Source: Theropithecus gelada (taxonomy: Eukaryota > Chordata > Mammalia > Primates > Cercopithecidae). Taken from it: a DNA stretch of 64,000 bases. The translations under genes were made by a program, and so were the position numbers. Below, one piece after another: positions 10,016 through 21,226 of the stretch (its first letter is position 1; each line of letters opens with the position of its first letter). The notes beneath the pieces are model-generated. The model was given only the letters and a program-made list of their open reading frames with translations, had not been told where the DNA came from and did no database searches. The stretch spans positions 68,629,415 through 68,693,414 of the forward strand of contig NC_037670.1 of NCBI RefSeq assembly GCF_003255815.1, in the 5' to 3' direction.

Positions 10016-12853
10016 AAAACACTTGGAAACAAAATGCAGCAATATGTCAAAAAGCTAATCCACCACAATCAAGTAGGCTTGATTCCCAGGATGCAAGATT
10101 GATTCAACATACATAAATCAATAAGTGTCATTCATCACATAAATAGCACTAAAGACAAAAACCACATGATTATCTCAATAGATGCAGAAAAGGCTTTTGA
10201 TAAAATTCAATATCCATTCATGTTAAAAGCTCTCAATAAACTAGGTATTGAAGAAACATACCTCAAAATAATAAGAACCATCTGTGAGAAACCCACAGCC
10301 AACATCGTACTGAATGGGCAAAAGCTGGAAGCATTCCCCTTGAAAACCGGCATAAGAGGATGCCCTCTCTCACCACTTCTATTCAACATAGTGTTGAAAG
10401 TCCTAGACACAGTAATCAGGCAAGAGAAAGAAAGGCATCGAAATAGGAAGAGAGGAAGTCAAACTATTCATGATTGCAGATGACATGATTCTGTATCTAG
10501 AATGTGCTGCTGGATTTGGTTTGCAAGTATTTCTTTATCTAGAAAACCCCATAGTCTCAGCCCTAAAGCTCCTTCAGCTGATAAACAACTTTAGCAAAGT
10601 TTCAGGATACAAAATCAACATACAAAAATCACTAGCATTCCTATACAGCAGTAACAGCCAAGACAAGAGCCAAATCAGGAAAGCAAACCCATTCACAATT
10701 GCCACAAAAAGAATAAAATACCTAGGAATACAGCTGATTGGGGAGGTGAAAGATCTCTGCAATGAGAATTACAAAACACTACTCAAAGAAATCAGAGAAT
10801 ATACACAAATGGAAAAACATCCCATGCTCATGGATAGGAAGAATTGGTATCATTAAAATGGCCATACTGCCAAAAGCAATTTACAGACTCAATGCTATTT
10901 CTGTCAGACTACCAATGACATTCTCACAGAACTAGAAAAAAGTATTTTAGAATTCATATGGAGCCCAAAAAGAGCCTGAATAGCCAAGGCAATCTTAAGC
11001 AAAAAGAAAAAAGCTGGAGACATCACTTTACCCAACTTCAAACTATACTACAGATTACTGTAACCAAAAAAGCATGGTACTGGTACAAAAACAGATGCAT
11101 AGACCAATGGAACAGAATAGAGAGCCCAGGAATAAGGCTGCACATCTAAGACCATCTGATCTTCGACAAAGCTGACAAAAACAAGCAATGGGGAAAAAAC
11201 TCCTGATTCAATAAATGGTGCTGGGATAACTGGCTAGCCATATGCAGAAGACTGAAGCTGGACCCCTTCCTTACACCATAGTCAAAATGCAACTCAAGAT
11301 GGGTTAAAGACATAAATATAAAACTCAAAACTATGAAAATCCTGGAAGACAACCTAGGCAATATCATCCTGGATATAAGAACAGGAAAAGCTTTCATGAG
11401 AAAGACAACAAAAGCAATTGCAACAAAAACAAAAATTGACAAATGGGATCTAATTAAATTTAAGAGTTTCTGCAAAGCAAAGGTAATTATCAACAGAATA
11501 GACAGAATGGGGGAAAATATTTGCAAACTATGCATCTGACAATGGTCTAATAACCAGCATCTGTAAGGAACATCAACAGATTTACAAGAGAAAAACAACC
11601 CCATAAAAAGTGGGCAAAGGACAAAACAGACACTTTTCAAAAGAAGGAATAGATGCAGCCAATAATCATATGGAAAAAGCTCAATATCACTGATGATTAG
11701 CGAAATGCAAACCAAAACCACAATGAGATATCATATCACACCAGACAGAATGGCTATCATTAAAAAACAAAAAACAAAACAGATGCTAGTGAGGTTGTGG
11801 AGAAAAGGGAACAGTTGAACACTGTCAGTGGGAGTGTAAATTAGTTCAACCATTGTGGAAAGCAGTGTGGTGATTCCTCAAAGAGATAAAAGCTGAACTA
11901 CCATTTGACCCAGCAATTCCATTACTGAGTATATGCCCAGAGGAAAAGGAATCATTCTACCATAAATATACGTGCATGCAAATGTTCACTGCAGCACTAT
12001 TCATAATAGCAAAGACATGGAATCAACCTAAATGCCCACTAATGACAGATTGGATAAATGTGGTACATATATGCCATGGAATACTATGCAGCCATAAAAG
12101 AGAATGAGCTCGTGTCTTTGTAGGAACATGGTTGGAAATGGAGGCTATATCCTTAGCAAACTAATGCAGGAACAGAAAACCAAATACTATATATTCTCAC
12201 TTATAAGTAGGAGCTGAATGATGAGAACTCATGAACACAAAGAAGGGAACAACAGACACTGGGGTCTACTTGACACCAGGGAGGGTGGGAGGAGGGAGAG
12301 GAGCATAAAAAAATAACTATTGGGTACCTGGGTGATGAAATAATCTCTACAACAAACCCCCATGACTTGAGTTTACCTATATAATAAACCTTCACAGGTA
12401 CCCCCAACCTAAAAGTGAAAAAAAAAAAATCCATCTTCGTCCCTAGTAATTTTATTTGCCATGAGGAAATTTCTTTCTACTTTCTCTTATGTTAATATAA
12501 TTATTCCATCTATATTAATAAAATTTTTAAATTTTATTTTTGATTAATATTTTTTCAGTATACCTTTTTTCATTCTTTTATTAATTTCAGTGTATCTATT
12601 TTAAAGTAAATTTTTGGTAGATGACATATAGTTAGATCATTTTAAAAAATCCATTCTGCCAACCTCTGTCTTTTAATCAGTGCATTTGACAATATACATT
12701 TAAAATAATTACTGGTATGTTAGGCATTTATACTGTCATTTTAGTATTTGTTTTCTATTTATTCCCTTTGCTTCTCATTCCTCTGTTTCTTTTTTCTCAC
12801 CTTTCTGTAGATTTCTTTAATCTTTTAAAAATTTTAATTTAAATTTATTTGTG

Positions 12854-12926
12854 ATTTTTTGGTATATTGCTTTGTATATTTTTGGTATATTGCTTTGTAT
12901 AATTTTTTGGTATATTGCTTCGTATA
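12854..12926. repeat. Three-copy ~24-bp tandem repeat
   Basis: TTTTTGGTATATTGCTT followed by YGTATA occurs three times in a row with spacing near 24-25 bp, within antisense L1 sequence. Confidence 0.88.
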
Positions 12927-13059
12927 TATTTTCTTAGCAGTTGCTCTGGGTATTATTATCGTATACATATACAACTTGTCACAGTCTGCTGGTGTCAGCA
13001 TTTTCTCACTTTGAGTGAGTGCAGAAACCTTACTTTCATTAAGGTTCCTTTCACATTTA

Positions 13060-13358
13060 TTTTTTACTTTTTATGTTTTAGAGACAGAGTCTCACTCTGT
13101 TGCCCTGGCTGGAGTCAATCATAGCTCATTGTAACTTCAAACTCCTGGGCTCAAGTGATCCTTCTCCCTCAGCCACCTGAGTAACTAGGACTACAGTTGT
13201 GTGCAACCACACCCAGCTAATTTCTTAATTTTTATTTTTGTAGAGAGGAGGTCTGACTATATTGTCCGTGCTGGTCTTGAACTCCTGGCCTCAAGTGATC
13301 CTCCTACCTCAGCCTCCTAAGGCACTAGGATTACAGGCAGGAACCACTATACCTGGCC
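13060..13358 (-). mobile_element. AluJ
   Basis: Reverse, strongly diverged dimeric Alu ending ACCTGGCC at 13358. The old minus-strand L1 continues on both sides. Confidence 0.9.
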
Positions 13359-13626
13359 TATCATCTCAAAATTTGAAACATAATTATCTTAAGTATTTTC
13401 CGTACATTGAGGAGCCACATCAGATGATACTAGAATTTTTGCTTTAGCCATAAAATATTAAAGAAATTGATAAAGTAAAGAATAGTCTATTATATTTACC
13501 TTTATTTTTATTCTTTTCATTGTTTACCTTTCTTTGATGAAAATTCTAGCCACCTTCTGTTATACTTTCCTTTCTGTTTGGAGAGCTTCCTTTAGCTTTT
13601 TCAGCTCCACTCACAATGAGCAGAAC

Positions 13627-13892
13627 TTTTTTTTTTGGAGACAGAGTCTCAATCTGTCAACCATGCAGTGGTGTGATCTCGGCTCACTGCAACCTCTGCC
13701 TCTCAGGTTCAAGCGATTCTCCTGCCTTATCCTTCTGAGTAGCTGGGAGTACAGGCATGCACTGGCTAACTTTTGTATTTTTTAGTAGAGACAGGGTTTT
13801 GCCATGTTGGTCAGGCTGGTCTTGAAGTCCTGACCTCAAGTGATCCGCCTGCCCCAGCTGGGATTACAGGCTTGAGCCACTCCACCTGGTCC
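13627..13892 (-). mobile_element. Alu (S class), with small deletions
   Basis: Reverse Alu with T tract at 13627 and 5' end at 13892. Short deletions near 13660 and 13760 leave it about 265 bp. Confidence 0.9.
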
Positions 13893-14398
13893 CTTTAGCC
13901 GTTCTTTAAGGATAGTTCAGCTAGCAACAAATTCTCTTAGTTTTTCATCAGGGAATGTCTTTATTTCCCCTGAATTCCTACAGGAGAATTTCACTGGATA
14001 TGGAGTTTGCAGTTGACAGGTTTTTTCTTTCAGCACATTGTGCCACTCGCTTCTGACTGCCGAGGTTTCAGGGGAGAAATCTACTGTCATTTGATTTAGT
14101 GTTTCTCTATTGGTAATATGTCATTTTTCTATCTGCTTTTAAGATTTTTTTCTTTGTCTTTAGTTTTCAGAAGTTTAATCATTATGTATCTTGGTGTAGG
14201 TCAATTTGGAATTTTCCTATTTGGGATATTCTCACCTTCTTAAATCTATAGATTTATATCTTTTGTTAATATTGGGATGTTTTCAGACATTATTTCCTTG
14301 ATTATTTTTTCAGCCCCACATTTCTTCTTCCCTCCTTCTGGGACTATGATGACATGAATGTTGGATCTTCTGTTTTGTCTCATAGATCCCTGAGACTC

Positions 14399-14695
14399 TT
14401 TTTTTTTTTTTTGAAACATAGTCTTGCTCTGTCACCCAGGCTGGGGTGCAGTGGCATGATCTTGGCCCACTGCCACCTCTGCCTCCCAGGTTCAAGTGAT
14501 TCTCCTGCTTCAGCCACCTGAGTTGCTTGGATTACAGGCATGTGCCACTATGCCTGGCTAAATTTTGTGTTTTTAGTAGAGATGGGATTTCACCATGTTG
14601 ACCAGGCTGGTCTCAAACTCCTGACCTCAAATGATCCACCCTACCTTGGCCTCCCAAAGTGTTGGGATTACAGGTGTAAGCCACCATGCCTGGTC
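14399..14695 (-). mobile_element. Alu (S class)
   Basis: Reverse dimeric Alu, T tract at 14399, ending CATGCCTGGTC at 14695, within the 5' part of the old L1. Confidence 0.93.
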
Positions 14696-15730
14696 AATTA
14701 TGTTTATTTTTTTTCCAGTATGTTTTCTCTCTGTTGTTCAGAATGAATAAATTCTATTGATCTGTCTTCAAGTTTACTATTCTATTCTCTATCATCTCCG
14801 TTCTACTATTGAATCCATTTAGCAAATTTTTGAATTTGGTTAGTTTATTTTGAGTTCCATAATTCTCATTTGTTTATTAAAAATGAACTTGTAAAACTTC
14901 CTTTTTGAGATTTTCTATTTCTACGTTTGTTTCAAGAGAATTTGTAATTGCTTGTTGAAACATTTTTATGATGATTGCTTTAAAATTCTTGTCAGATAAT
15001 TCCAACATCTGATTCATCTTGGCATTGGCATCAGTTGGTTGTTGTTCTCATTCAAATTGCGGTTTTCTTGGTTCTTGGTGTGATGAGTAATTTTAGATTA
15101 TATCCTGGACATTTTGGTTATATTAGAAGACTCTTACCGCTATTTAGGTCTTCTATTTTAGCAGGCAGTCACCCTTTTTAGGTTTAGCATCTAGGTCTGG
15201 CCTACTTCTGTGGGTTGTAGTCCCAATGACAGTTTAATTTTCATAGCCCTTGCAATACTATTCTGGTGGTTGTGCCTGTGCGGGTGGAAGATGCTTCCAC
15301 TGGGGCCTGGTGCTTCTTTTGGCACTTGGTGGAGGGCAGGAGACACAGGCTTCACTGATACTGCCCTGTGGATGAATTGACCCTCACTTCAGTGTCCTGC
15401 TTGTGGAGCACAGAACCCTAGCACTGCCTCCTTTCCCATTCCCCAGTCCTTTGGCCAGAGAGGACAGCTCTGCTTATTTGTTTTGTCGATGCCTCTTGGA
15501 AGTTCAGGCTGCAGGGCTCTCTGTGCCCATTGTGGGGAATGTGGGAGATAAAAAGATATCCCAAGAGCCTCACCACCACGTTGTTTTCAAGTCCCAAGGC
15601 TTCTAGCCAGTCTGCCACCTTCTTTCCAGCTTTTGAGGACCCTTTGTAGTATCTGTTGAATTATGTCCACAGAGGGAGGATGTGGGAAAAGTGAGTCTAT
15701 ACCATCTTGTTCTGGAACTGGAAGTCCACT

Positions 15731-18335
15731 TCTGGGAGATTTTACCATCTTAATATTTTTTTCTATAAAACCAGGCAACATCACGGCCCCTAAGATGGCA
15801 GTTTTATTCATTGGTAGTCCACACAAAAGGTAGCAGGGCTTTAGGCTACCAGAAGGTTCTGGTCATTGTGAGGGGTGGTGAGAAGGCAAGCAAAGAAGAG
15901 CTGGGAGGTGGAAAGAAAAACGAGATAACGTGAGGAAGTGGTCCAGAGGACCACATGGCTATCAAGAGCCCACTGTGAGCTTATGGGAAATAGGGACCCC
16001 TGGCCCCACAGATCCCTCTGTCTGATGGGCCACAAAGTGCCAGGGGCTGTTGCAGCACAGCATGGAAAGTACAAAGGCTCTCAAGTGTTGGGGACAGAGG
16101 GATGAGGAAAAGAAAATAGGATGCGGCAAGGAGAGGAGGAAAGGCTGAGTCGGGCCTCTGAGCTCCAGAATCTCATGGTTCCTATTGGACCTGGGGGCTG
16201 ACGTTCGCCTCTGGAAGCTCTCAGGCCCCACACCCTCCCCTCATGGATCCGAGACCCCTGCAAGCAAGAAAGGAAGGCAGAACCAGGCATGGGGCCAGGA
16301 GCAGCTGAGGGGGCAGGGTCCCCAGGTGGCACAGGAGGGAGTAGCGCTCCTTGCGGTAGCAGGAGGCGGCCACTCTTCTCAGCTGTTCCCATCCCAGGGA
16401 TAAAAATACCAGCTTGCAAAATCAGCTGCTAATCTTGTTGCTAGGTAGAGTTCAGCTCCTGAATTGCCATTTTGTGCTAAGTTTGGCTGAACAGCTTTTC
16501 TTGGGAATCGAAGACTCTCTGCCTGCAGGCTCTGGGTCCCTGGAGGAAGCCCAGGGAGGCAGGCATTCTGCTCATTGCCTTATTGGGTGAGGTGGGGGTA
16601 GCCTGGTTATTATTCCCCACCCCCACCCCACCCTTCAGCCAGCCAGCCATAAAAAACAGACAGGCACAAGTCCCGCCTGAACTGTAGAGGGCCAGGTGTG
16701 GCCCCATGGAGAAGGCCTGTGTTCCGGGCTAGCCAGGCTGCTTTGACTCTCTGGGAAAGCCATGGCAGAGGTCCACACTTCACAGAGATTCGATGCAGAC
16801 ACAGCAAATGAGGTTGGGAGCTTCCTTCTGGGGAGAGACCAGGAACTGGCTGAGGTGGGCTGGGGCAAGGTGACATGGTGAACACCCTTATGTCTCTGGG
16901 GACTGCATATCCCAAGGATGTCAAAGAGGAACCCAAGGGATAGGGAGGCATCATTCTTGGGGTCAGGTCCTTAGGAGCCCTGCTGACATGGCCACAGATA
17001 GGGGCATCTTAATGACTGTAAATAAAACCCCGAAGCAGGTCTGCAGCCAGTGATGGTTGCCAAATCCAGGCGAAGAGCTGCAAGTGCCTGAGATGGGGGG
17101 ATGCAGAGCTTGCTTGGGCTAGGAGGGGCTGTACGTGCTTCAGCAACCTCCTGGGGGGTCATCATCCTTTTCCTTTGTGATTTTGCAGACCTCAGGAGTC
17201 CTTCACTTTGCTACCTTGGCCCACCCTGGTGGGAAAGTACGAAGTCAGAGAAGTTTCAGGGCCTTGGGACCTTGGGAGAGGCCTGAGCTTTCCAGCAGCA
17301 GCCATGCCAGGTCCACACAACAGTAGCACCGGTCAGACTTCCCCCAGGCTTCAGCTCTAACCCAGGGTCTCATACACACCAAGGAGTCAGGGTGCCCCCT
17401 GGGGACCCATATGCACATCTGCCAGCTGCAATCTCCACCAGGGTCTGCTGTCTCCTCTCTTCTGGACCCTATTATCAATGTCCCCTGCCCAGGAAGGCCA
17501 ACAAGGTCCCCTCACCAGTGCCCCCTAACAGTGCCTGCCAGAGGATGCTGACACCCCTGCCCCAAGCTCTTCCACCCTCCAAGTGCAGAAACATGGTAGG
17601 TTCCCTGCAGTTTTTGACATCCCAAAGCCATGCTGTTCTCTACAGAGACAGAACTTCTAATCCTTCCACCCTTCTAATACCCCCACCACCCCTGTCCATG
17701 AAGAGGCCTCTTGCAACCAGCCAATGAGATTTGGGCTCCTGAGGAGCTGTCCATGTGTCCAAATGTTCATATCCCAGTAGAAACTTAAGGTGAACCCATC
17801 AGCAAATGAGCCCCATGCCCAGCGCTAGTCTGGTCCAACCACAGGGGAGGTCAGAACAGCAAGTCACCTCAAGACAGCAGCTCCTCCTGTGCCAGGGGAC
17901 AAGCTGAGTCCCACCACTCCCACCCTGGAGGAGACACCAGGGAGACCCCAGACCAAATGTTGGTTTCTCACCCAGGATTTGTTGAGCCGCCAGTGCTCCT
18001 GCCCTTTCATCAGGGCTCCCATCTGCTCTCAAGAGAAGTGGGTGTGGGAGCTGTCGTCTATGGCTTATTTCCCTCTTGTGATTGCCAGGATGAAGAGCCA
18101 GCAGCAACATCTGAACCTGAGCTGAAATTAGGGAAAAGTTCATGAAAGAAGACCCTTTATTATCTAAAACTTGGCACTGGGGAGGAGAAGGAATCCTGAG
18201 CTTGGGCTACTTGTTTAATTTAGAACATGACCCTGGCAGTGCAGCGGTCTGGCACACAGCCATGGGAGGGTCCCTTTCCTAGAAGCAGGAGGTGAGGCTG
18301 CAAGGCCTATCCCTCATCATAGAGCCTCCAGCTAT
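15731..18335. other. Unique intergenic DNA, no gene seen
   Basis: About 2.6 kb with balanced base composition and no Alu, L1 or microsatellite. Frames are short on both strands and none resembles a known protein or shows splice structure. It could hold distal regulatory elements, but nothing in the sequence alone identifies one. Confidence 0.6.
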
Positions 18336-18339
18336 TCTT

Positions 18340-18605
18340 TTTGTTTGTTTCAATAGCTTTATTGAGGTATAATTCACATAGCATAAAATTCACCTTTTTA
18401 AAGTGTACAATTTCAGCGGTTTTAGTATATTCACAGAGTTATGCAGACATCACTCTTTCTAAGTTTAGGACATTTTTATCACCCCCAAAGGAAACCTCAT
18501 ACCCATTAGCAGTCACTCCTCATTCCTGCTACACACCCCCAAGCCTAGTCAACCACTAATATACTTCCTGTCTTTATAGGTTTGCCTATTTCATGGAACA
18601 AAGTT
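18340..18605 (-). mobile_element. L1M 3' UTR fragment
   Basis: TTTATTGAGGTATAATTCAC followed by AAAGTGTACAATTT and a CACCCCCAAAGGAAACCTC block matches the antisense 3' UTR of L1MA/MB-type elements. It abuts a forward L1 fragment at about 18606. Confidence 0.8.
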
Positions 18606-19736
18606 GGACTCCTACCTCATACCATATACAAAAATTAACTCAAAAATTGATTAAAAGCCTAGGCATAAGAGCTAGAATAACAAAACTCTTAGAGGAAAAC
18701 ATGGGGTAAAATCTTCATAATTTTGGATTTGACAATGGCTTCTTAGATATGACACCAAGGCACAAACAACAAAAGAAAAAATAAAGTAAATGGACTTTAC
18801 TAAAGTTAAAAACTTCAGTGTATCAAAAGACATTATCAAGAAAGTGAAAATACCCACCTACAGAGTAGAAGAAAATATTTGCAAATAATATATCTAATAA
18901 AGGTTATCCAGAATACAGAAGGAGGACTCCTACAACTCAAACAACAAAAAGACAAACAATCCAATCAAAATATGGGCAAAGGGCTTGAATAGACATTTAT
19001 CTAAAGTAGATATACAAATTTCCAATAAGCACATAAAAATATACTTTGTATCATGAGTTAATAGGAAATGCAAAAACCACAATGAGATACACCTCGCATA
19101 GTAGAATGGCTGTACTTGGGAAAGAAAAGAATGTAAGTATTGAGGAGGCCGTGGAGAAACTGGAGACCTCATATGTCACTGCTGGGAATGTAAAATGGTG
19201 CGGCTGCTATGGAAAACAGTTTGGTGGTTCCTCAAAGTTTAAACATAGAATTACCACTCCTAGGTATATCCCCCAAAGAACTGAAAACAGGATTCAAACA
19301 TATACTCATGTGCCATTGTTTACTGCAGCATTATTTGCAATAGCCAAAAGTAGGAAAGAACCCCAATGTTCACCAGCTGATTAAGGAATAAACAAAATGT
19401 AATATTTACACAGACAATGGAATATCATTCAGCCTTAACAAGGCTTAAAGTTCTGATACATGCTACAATATGGATGAACCTTGAAAACATTATGCTAAGA
19501 GAAATAAGCCAGACACAAAAGGACAAATAATGTCTGATTCCACTAATCTGAAATATCTAGAACAGTCCAGTTCATAGAAACAGAAAGAAAGGGGAGTTAT
19601 TACTTAATGGGTGTAGAATATCTGGGATAATGAATAAGTTTTGGAAATAGATAGTGGTGATGGTTGCACAACATTGTGTGAATGTACTTAATGCCATTGA
19701 ATTGTACACTTAAAAATTGTTAAAATCACAAATCTT
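18606..19736 (+). mobile_element. 5'-truncated L1 (ORF2 end and 3' UTR)
   Basis: Forward L1 sequence from the last part of ORF2 through the 3' UTR, with no intact frame. The 3' end (AATTGTACACTTAAAAATTG) runs into a TA/CA microsatellite. Confidence 0.85.
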
Positions 19737-19738
19737 GT

Positions 19739-19768
19739 TTTATATATATATATACACACACACAATTC

Positions 19769-19825
<57 letters not shown>

Positions 19826-19827
19826 GT
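19739..19827. repeat. Compound (TA)n/(CA)n microsatellite
   Basis: Two runs of TA followed by CA: a short pair, then about 14 TA and 11 CA units. It sits exactly at an L1 3' end, whose AT-rich tail probably seeded it. Likely polymorphic. Confidence 0.95.
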
Positions 19828-19889
19828 ATACACAATTTTTTTTAAGTCAAAATTTTTTTCTATGAATTTTGCCTCCAGGGGATAAAAAG

Positions 19890-20060
19890 ATTGATTGGAC
19901 AAGTTAACCTCTTTAAGCCTCAGTTTCCACATCTGTAAAATGGGAATAGATATAGTACCTAGCCTATCAGCTTGCTGTAAAAATCAAATGACATAATACA
20001 TGTAACCATTTAGCACAAAGTCTGGCACATAGTAAGAGCTCAATATGGGGGAGCTGTCAT
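19890..20060 (+). mobile_element. MIR SINE
   Basis: Contains TTAACCTCTTTAAGCCTCAG, ATCTGTAAAATGGGAATA, and GTCTGGCACATAGTAAGAGC then CAATA, in MIR order on the + strand. Confidence 0.88.
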
Positions 20061-20230
20061 AATTATTTTCATGTGTTCACTTTACTCTGTCTAGAAACAC
20101 ATTCAATTTGGTGCCATCTATAAAATTACCCTTCCTTGAGTTTCTATTTCCAGCTATAATGGAGTGTTTGGAGCAGATCACTGACCCCATTGAGAACAAC
20201 TAGAAAATCCAGATGAAAAAACTGGTTTGA

Positions 20231-20306
20231 AGTGTGCAACAATTTATAGAGGCTCTGGATTCCATTAACTTCCTCCAGAGACCATTCACCTTATCCTTGG
20301 GGCAGC
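20231..20306 (+). repeat. Inverted repeat, left arm (76 bp)
   Basis: This 76-bp stretch is the reverse complement of 21151-21226 with a single mismatch. The spacer is 844 bp and contains an AluY. Confidence 0.97.
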
Positions 20307-20787
20307 ACAGGATAGCTGCAGATAACCAGGGCTTAAGGAACCAAGTTTCCAAATAGAAGAGAATTGGAGAGAGATGAACTGATATTCTGCACATCATTTA
20401 CCCCTCCAGGTGATGACCAATTCTTAGGGAGGCTAGGAATCTGAGCATAGGACTATTACTGCTAAGAGGCAGAGAAGCCAGCAGATCTTTCAGCAATTTC
20501 ATGGAGAAGAGAATAAAAAATTAATTACAGAGCTGACAGAATAGCCAGGACCCAAGAGGCTAGGAGCCCCAAACTCAGAGGTTTCCCTTGAAGCATTTGC
20601 TCATACATTAAATACACATGGTGAGAAGCTAAGGAACTAATAAGAAAGCCAGTGAAAAGATGAAGTTTTTCAATGATCTTGTGGTTATGAAGAGACAAAA
20701 ATGGGAGTTCAGGATCCTACCTGGGGTCTCAGGAGGGCAACACCCTGGCGGGGGGGCATGAATCAAAGGTAGAATGAGACATAAAAG

Positions 20788-21084
20788 GGCCAGGCACGGT
20801 GGCTCATGCCTGTAATCCCAGGACTTTGGGAGGCCTAGGCGGGCGGATCACGAGGTAAGGAGATTGAGACCATCCTGGCTAACACGGTGAAACCCAGTCT
20901 GTACTAAAAATACAAAAAATTAGCTGGGCGTCATGGTGGGCGCCTGTAGTCCCAGCTACTCGGGAGGCTGAGGCAGGAGAATGGCATGAACCCGGGAAGT
21001 GGAGCTTGCAGTGAGCCAAGATCGCACCACTGCACTCCAGCCTGGGCAACAGAGCGAGACTCTGTCTAAAAAAAAAAAAAAAAA
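20788..21084 (+). mobile_element. AluY
   Basis: Forward dimeric Alu with AluY features (GAGACCATCCTGGCTAACAC, GGAGCTTGCAGTGAGCC) and an A tail. A 12-bp duplication, GAGACATAAAAG versus GAGACTTAAAAG, lies at 20776-20787 and 21085-21096. It sits in the spacer of the inverted repeat. Confidence 0.95.
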
Positions 21085-21150
21085 GAGACTTAAAAGGACT
21101 GCAATCCTGCCTCATGCTGCTTTGAATGAAGGTAGTCTGCTCACACTCTA

Positions 21151-21226
21151 GCTGCCCCAAGGATAAGGTGAATGGTCTCTGGAGGAAGTTAATGGAATCC
21201 AGAGCCTCTACAAATTGTTGCACACT
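21151..21226 (-). repeat. Inverted repeat, right arm (76 bp)
   Basis: Partner of the arm at 20231-20306, with 75 of 76 positions complementary. Sequence beyond both ends of the arm does not match. Confidence 0.97.

Larger units (their letters stand above)
7761..12215 (+). pseudogene. L1 ORF2 (endonuclease/reverse transcriptase) remnant
   Basis: An ATG at 7761 opens an MTGSNPHIS-type start. The endonuclease part is seen near 8136-8310, with IIVGDFNTPL. Reverse transcriptase pieces are at 9352-9783 ([32 protein letters not shown]), 10166-10483 (IISIDAEKAFDKI, GCPLSPLLFNIVL) and 10470-10856, which holds the ADD catalytic motif (IADDMILYLE). The C-terminal region is recognisable at nucleotide level to about 12215. 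Two Alus, several stops and frame shifts kill it. A 42-bp in-frame insertion lies just after the ADD motif. Confidence 0.9.
4684..12430 (+). mobile_element. Full-length L1 (L1P/L1PB-like), sense strand
   Basis: Starts with the L1 5' signature CCAAGATGGCTGACTAG and runs through 5' UTR (to about 6845), ORF1 (6859-7590), an inter-ORF stretch, ORF2 (from 7761) and a short 3' UTR ending in AATAAACC and an A tail at 12430. Two Alus (8361-8659 and 9716-10015) interrupt ORF2. About 7.1 kb remains without them. Similar but diverged words, roughly ACATCTGTTTACC upstream and CCATCTTCGTCCC downstream, may be the target duplication. Stops and frameshifts in both ORFs make it non-autonomous today. Confidence 0.93.
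34..15730 (-). mobile_element. Old near-full-length L1 (L1M class), broken by nested insertions
   Basis: Read on the minus strand, the pieces are collinear with an L1. ORF2 C-terminal sequence starts near 34; central ORF2 follows at 1022-1216 and 3443-3826 (the latter translates to a 127-residue ORF2-like peptide with an EINEIE motif). ORF2 N-terminal sequence is at 4543-4683 and 12431-13060, then ORF1/5' UTR-like sequence at 13359-15730. Retained segments are about 34-640, 957-1206, 1515-2155, 2451-2578, 2873-3022, 3323-4158, 4540-4683, 12431-13059, 13359-13626, 13893-14398 and 14696-15730. The gaps are younger Alus, an MLT1A LTR and a plus-strand L1. The 5' boundary near 15730 ends in a GGAAGTCC-type motif, as I recall for old L1 5' ends. 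Frames are badly decayed and it is surely inactive. Confidence 0.85.

Noticed and set aside
11146..11721. 191-codon minus-strand frame
   Set aside because: It is the antisense of L1 ORF2, which is AT-rich and often gives long hydrophobic antisense frames.
4684..12430. A retrotransposition-competent L1
   Set aside because: ORF1 is split by stops, ORF2 is interrupted by two Alus and several frame breaks, so it cannot be active.
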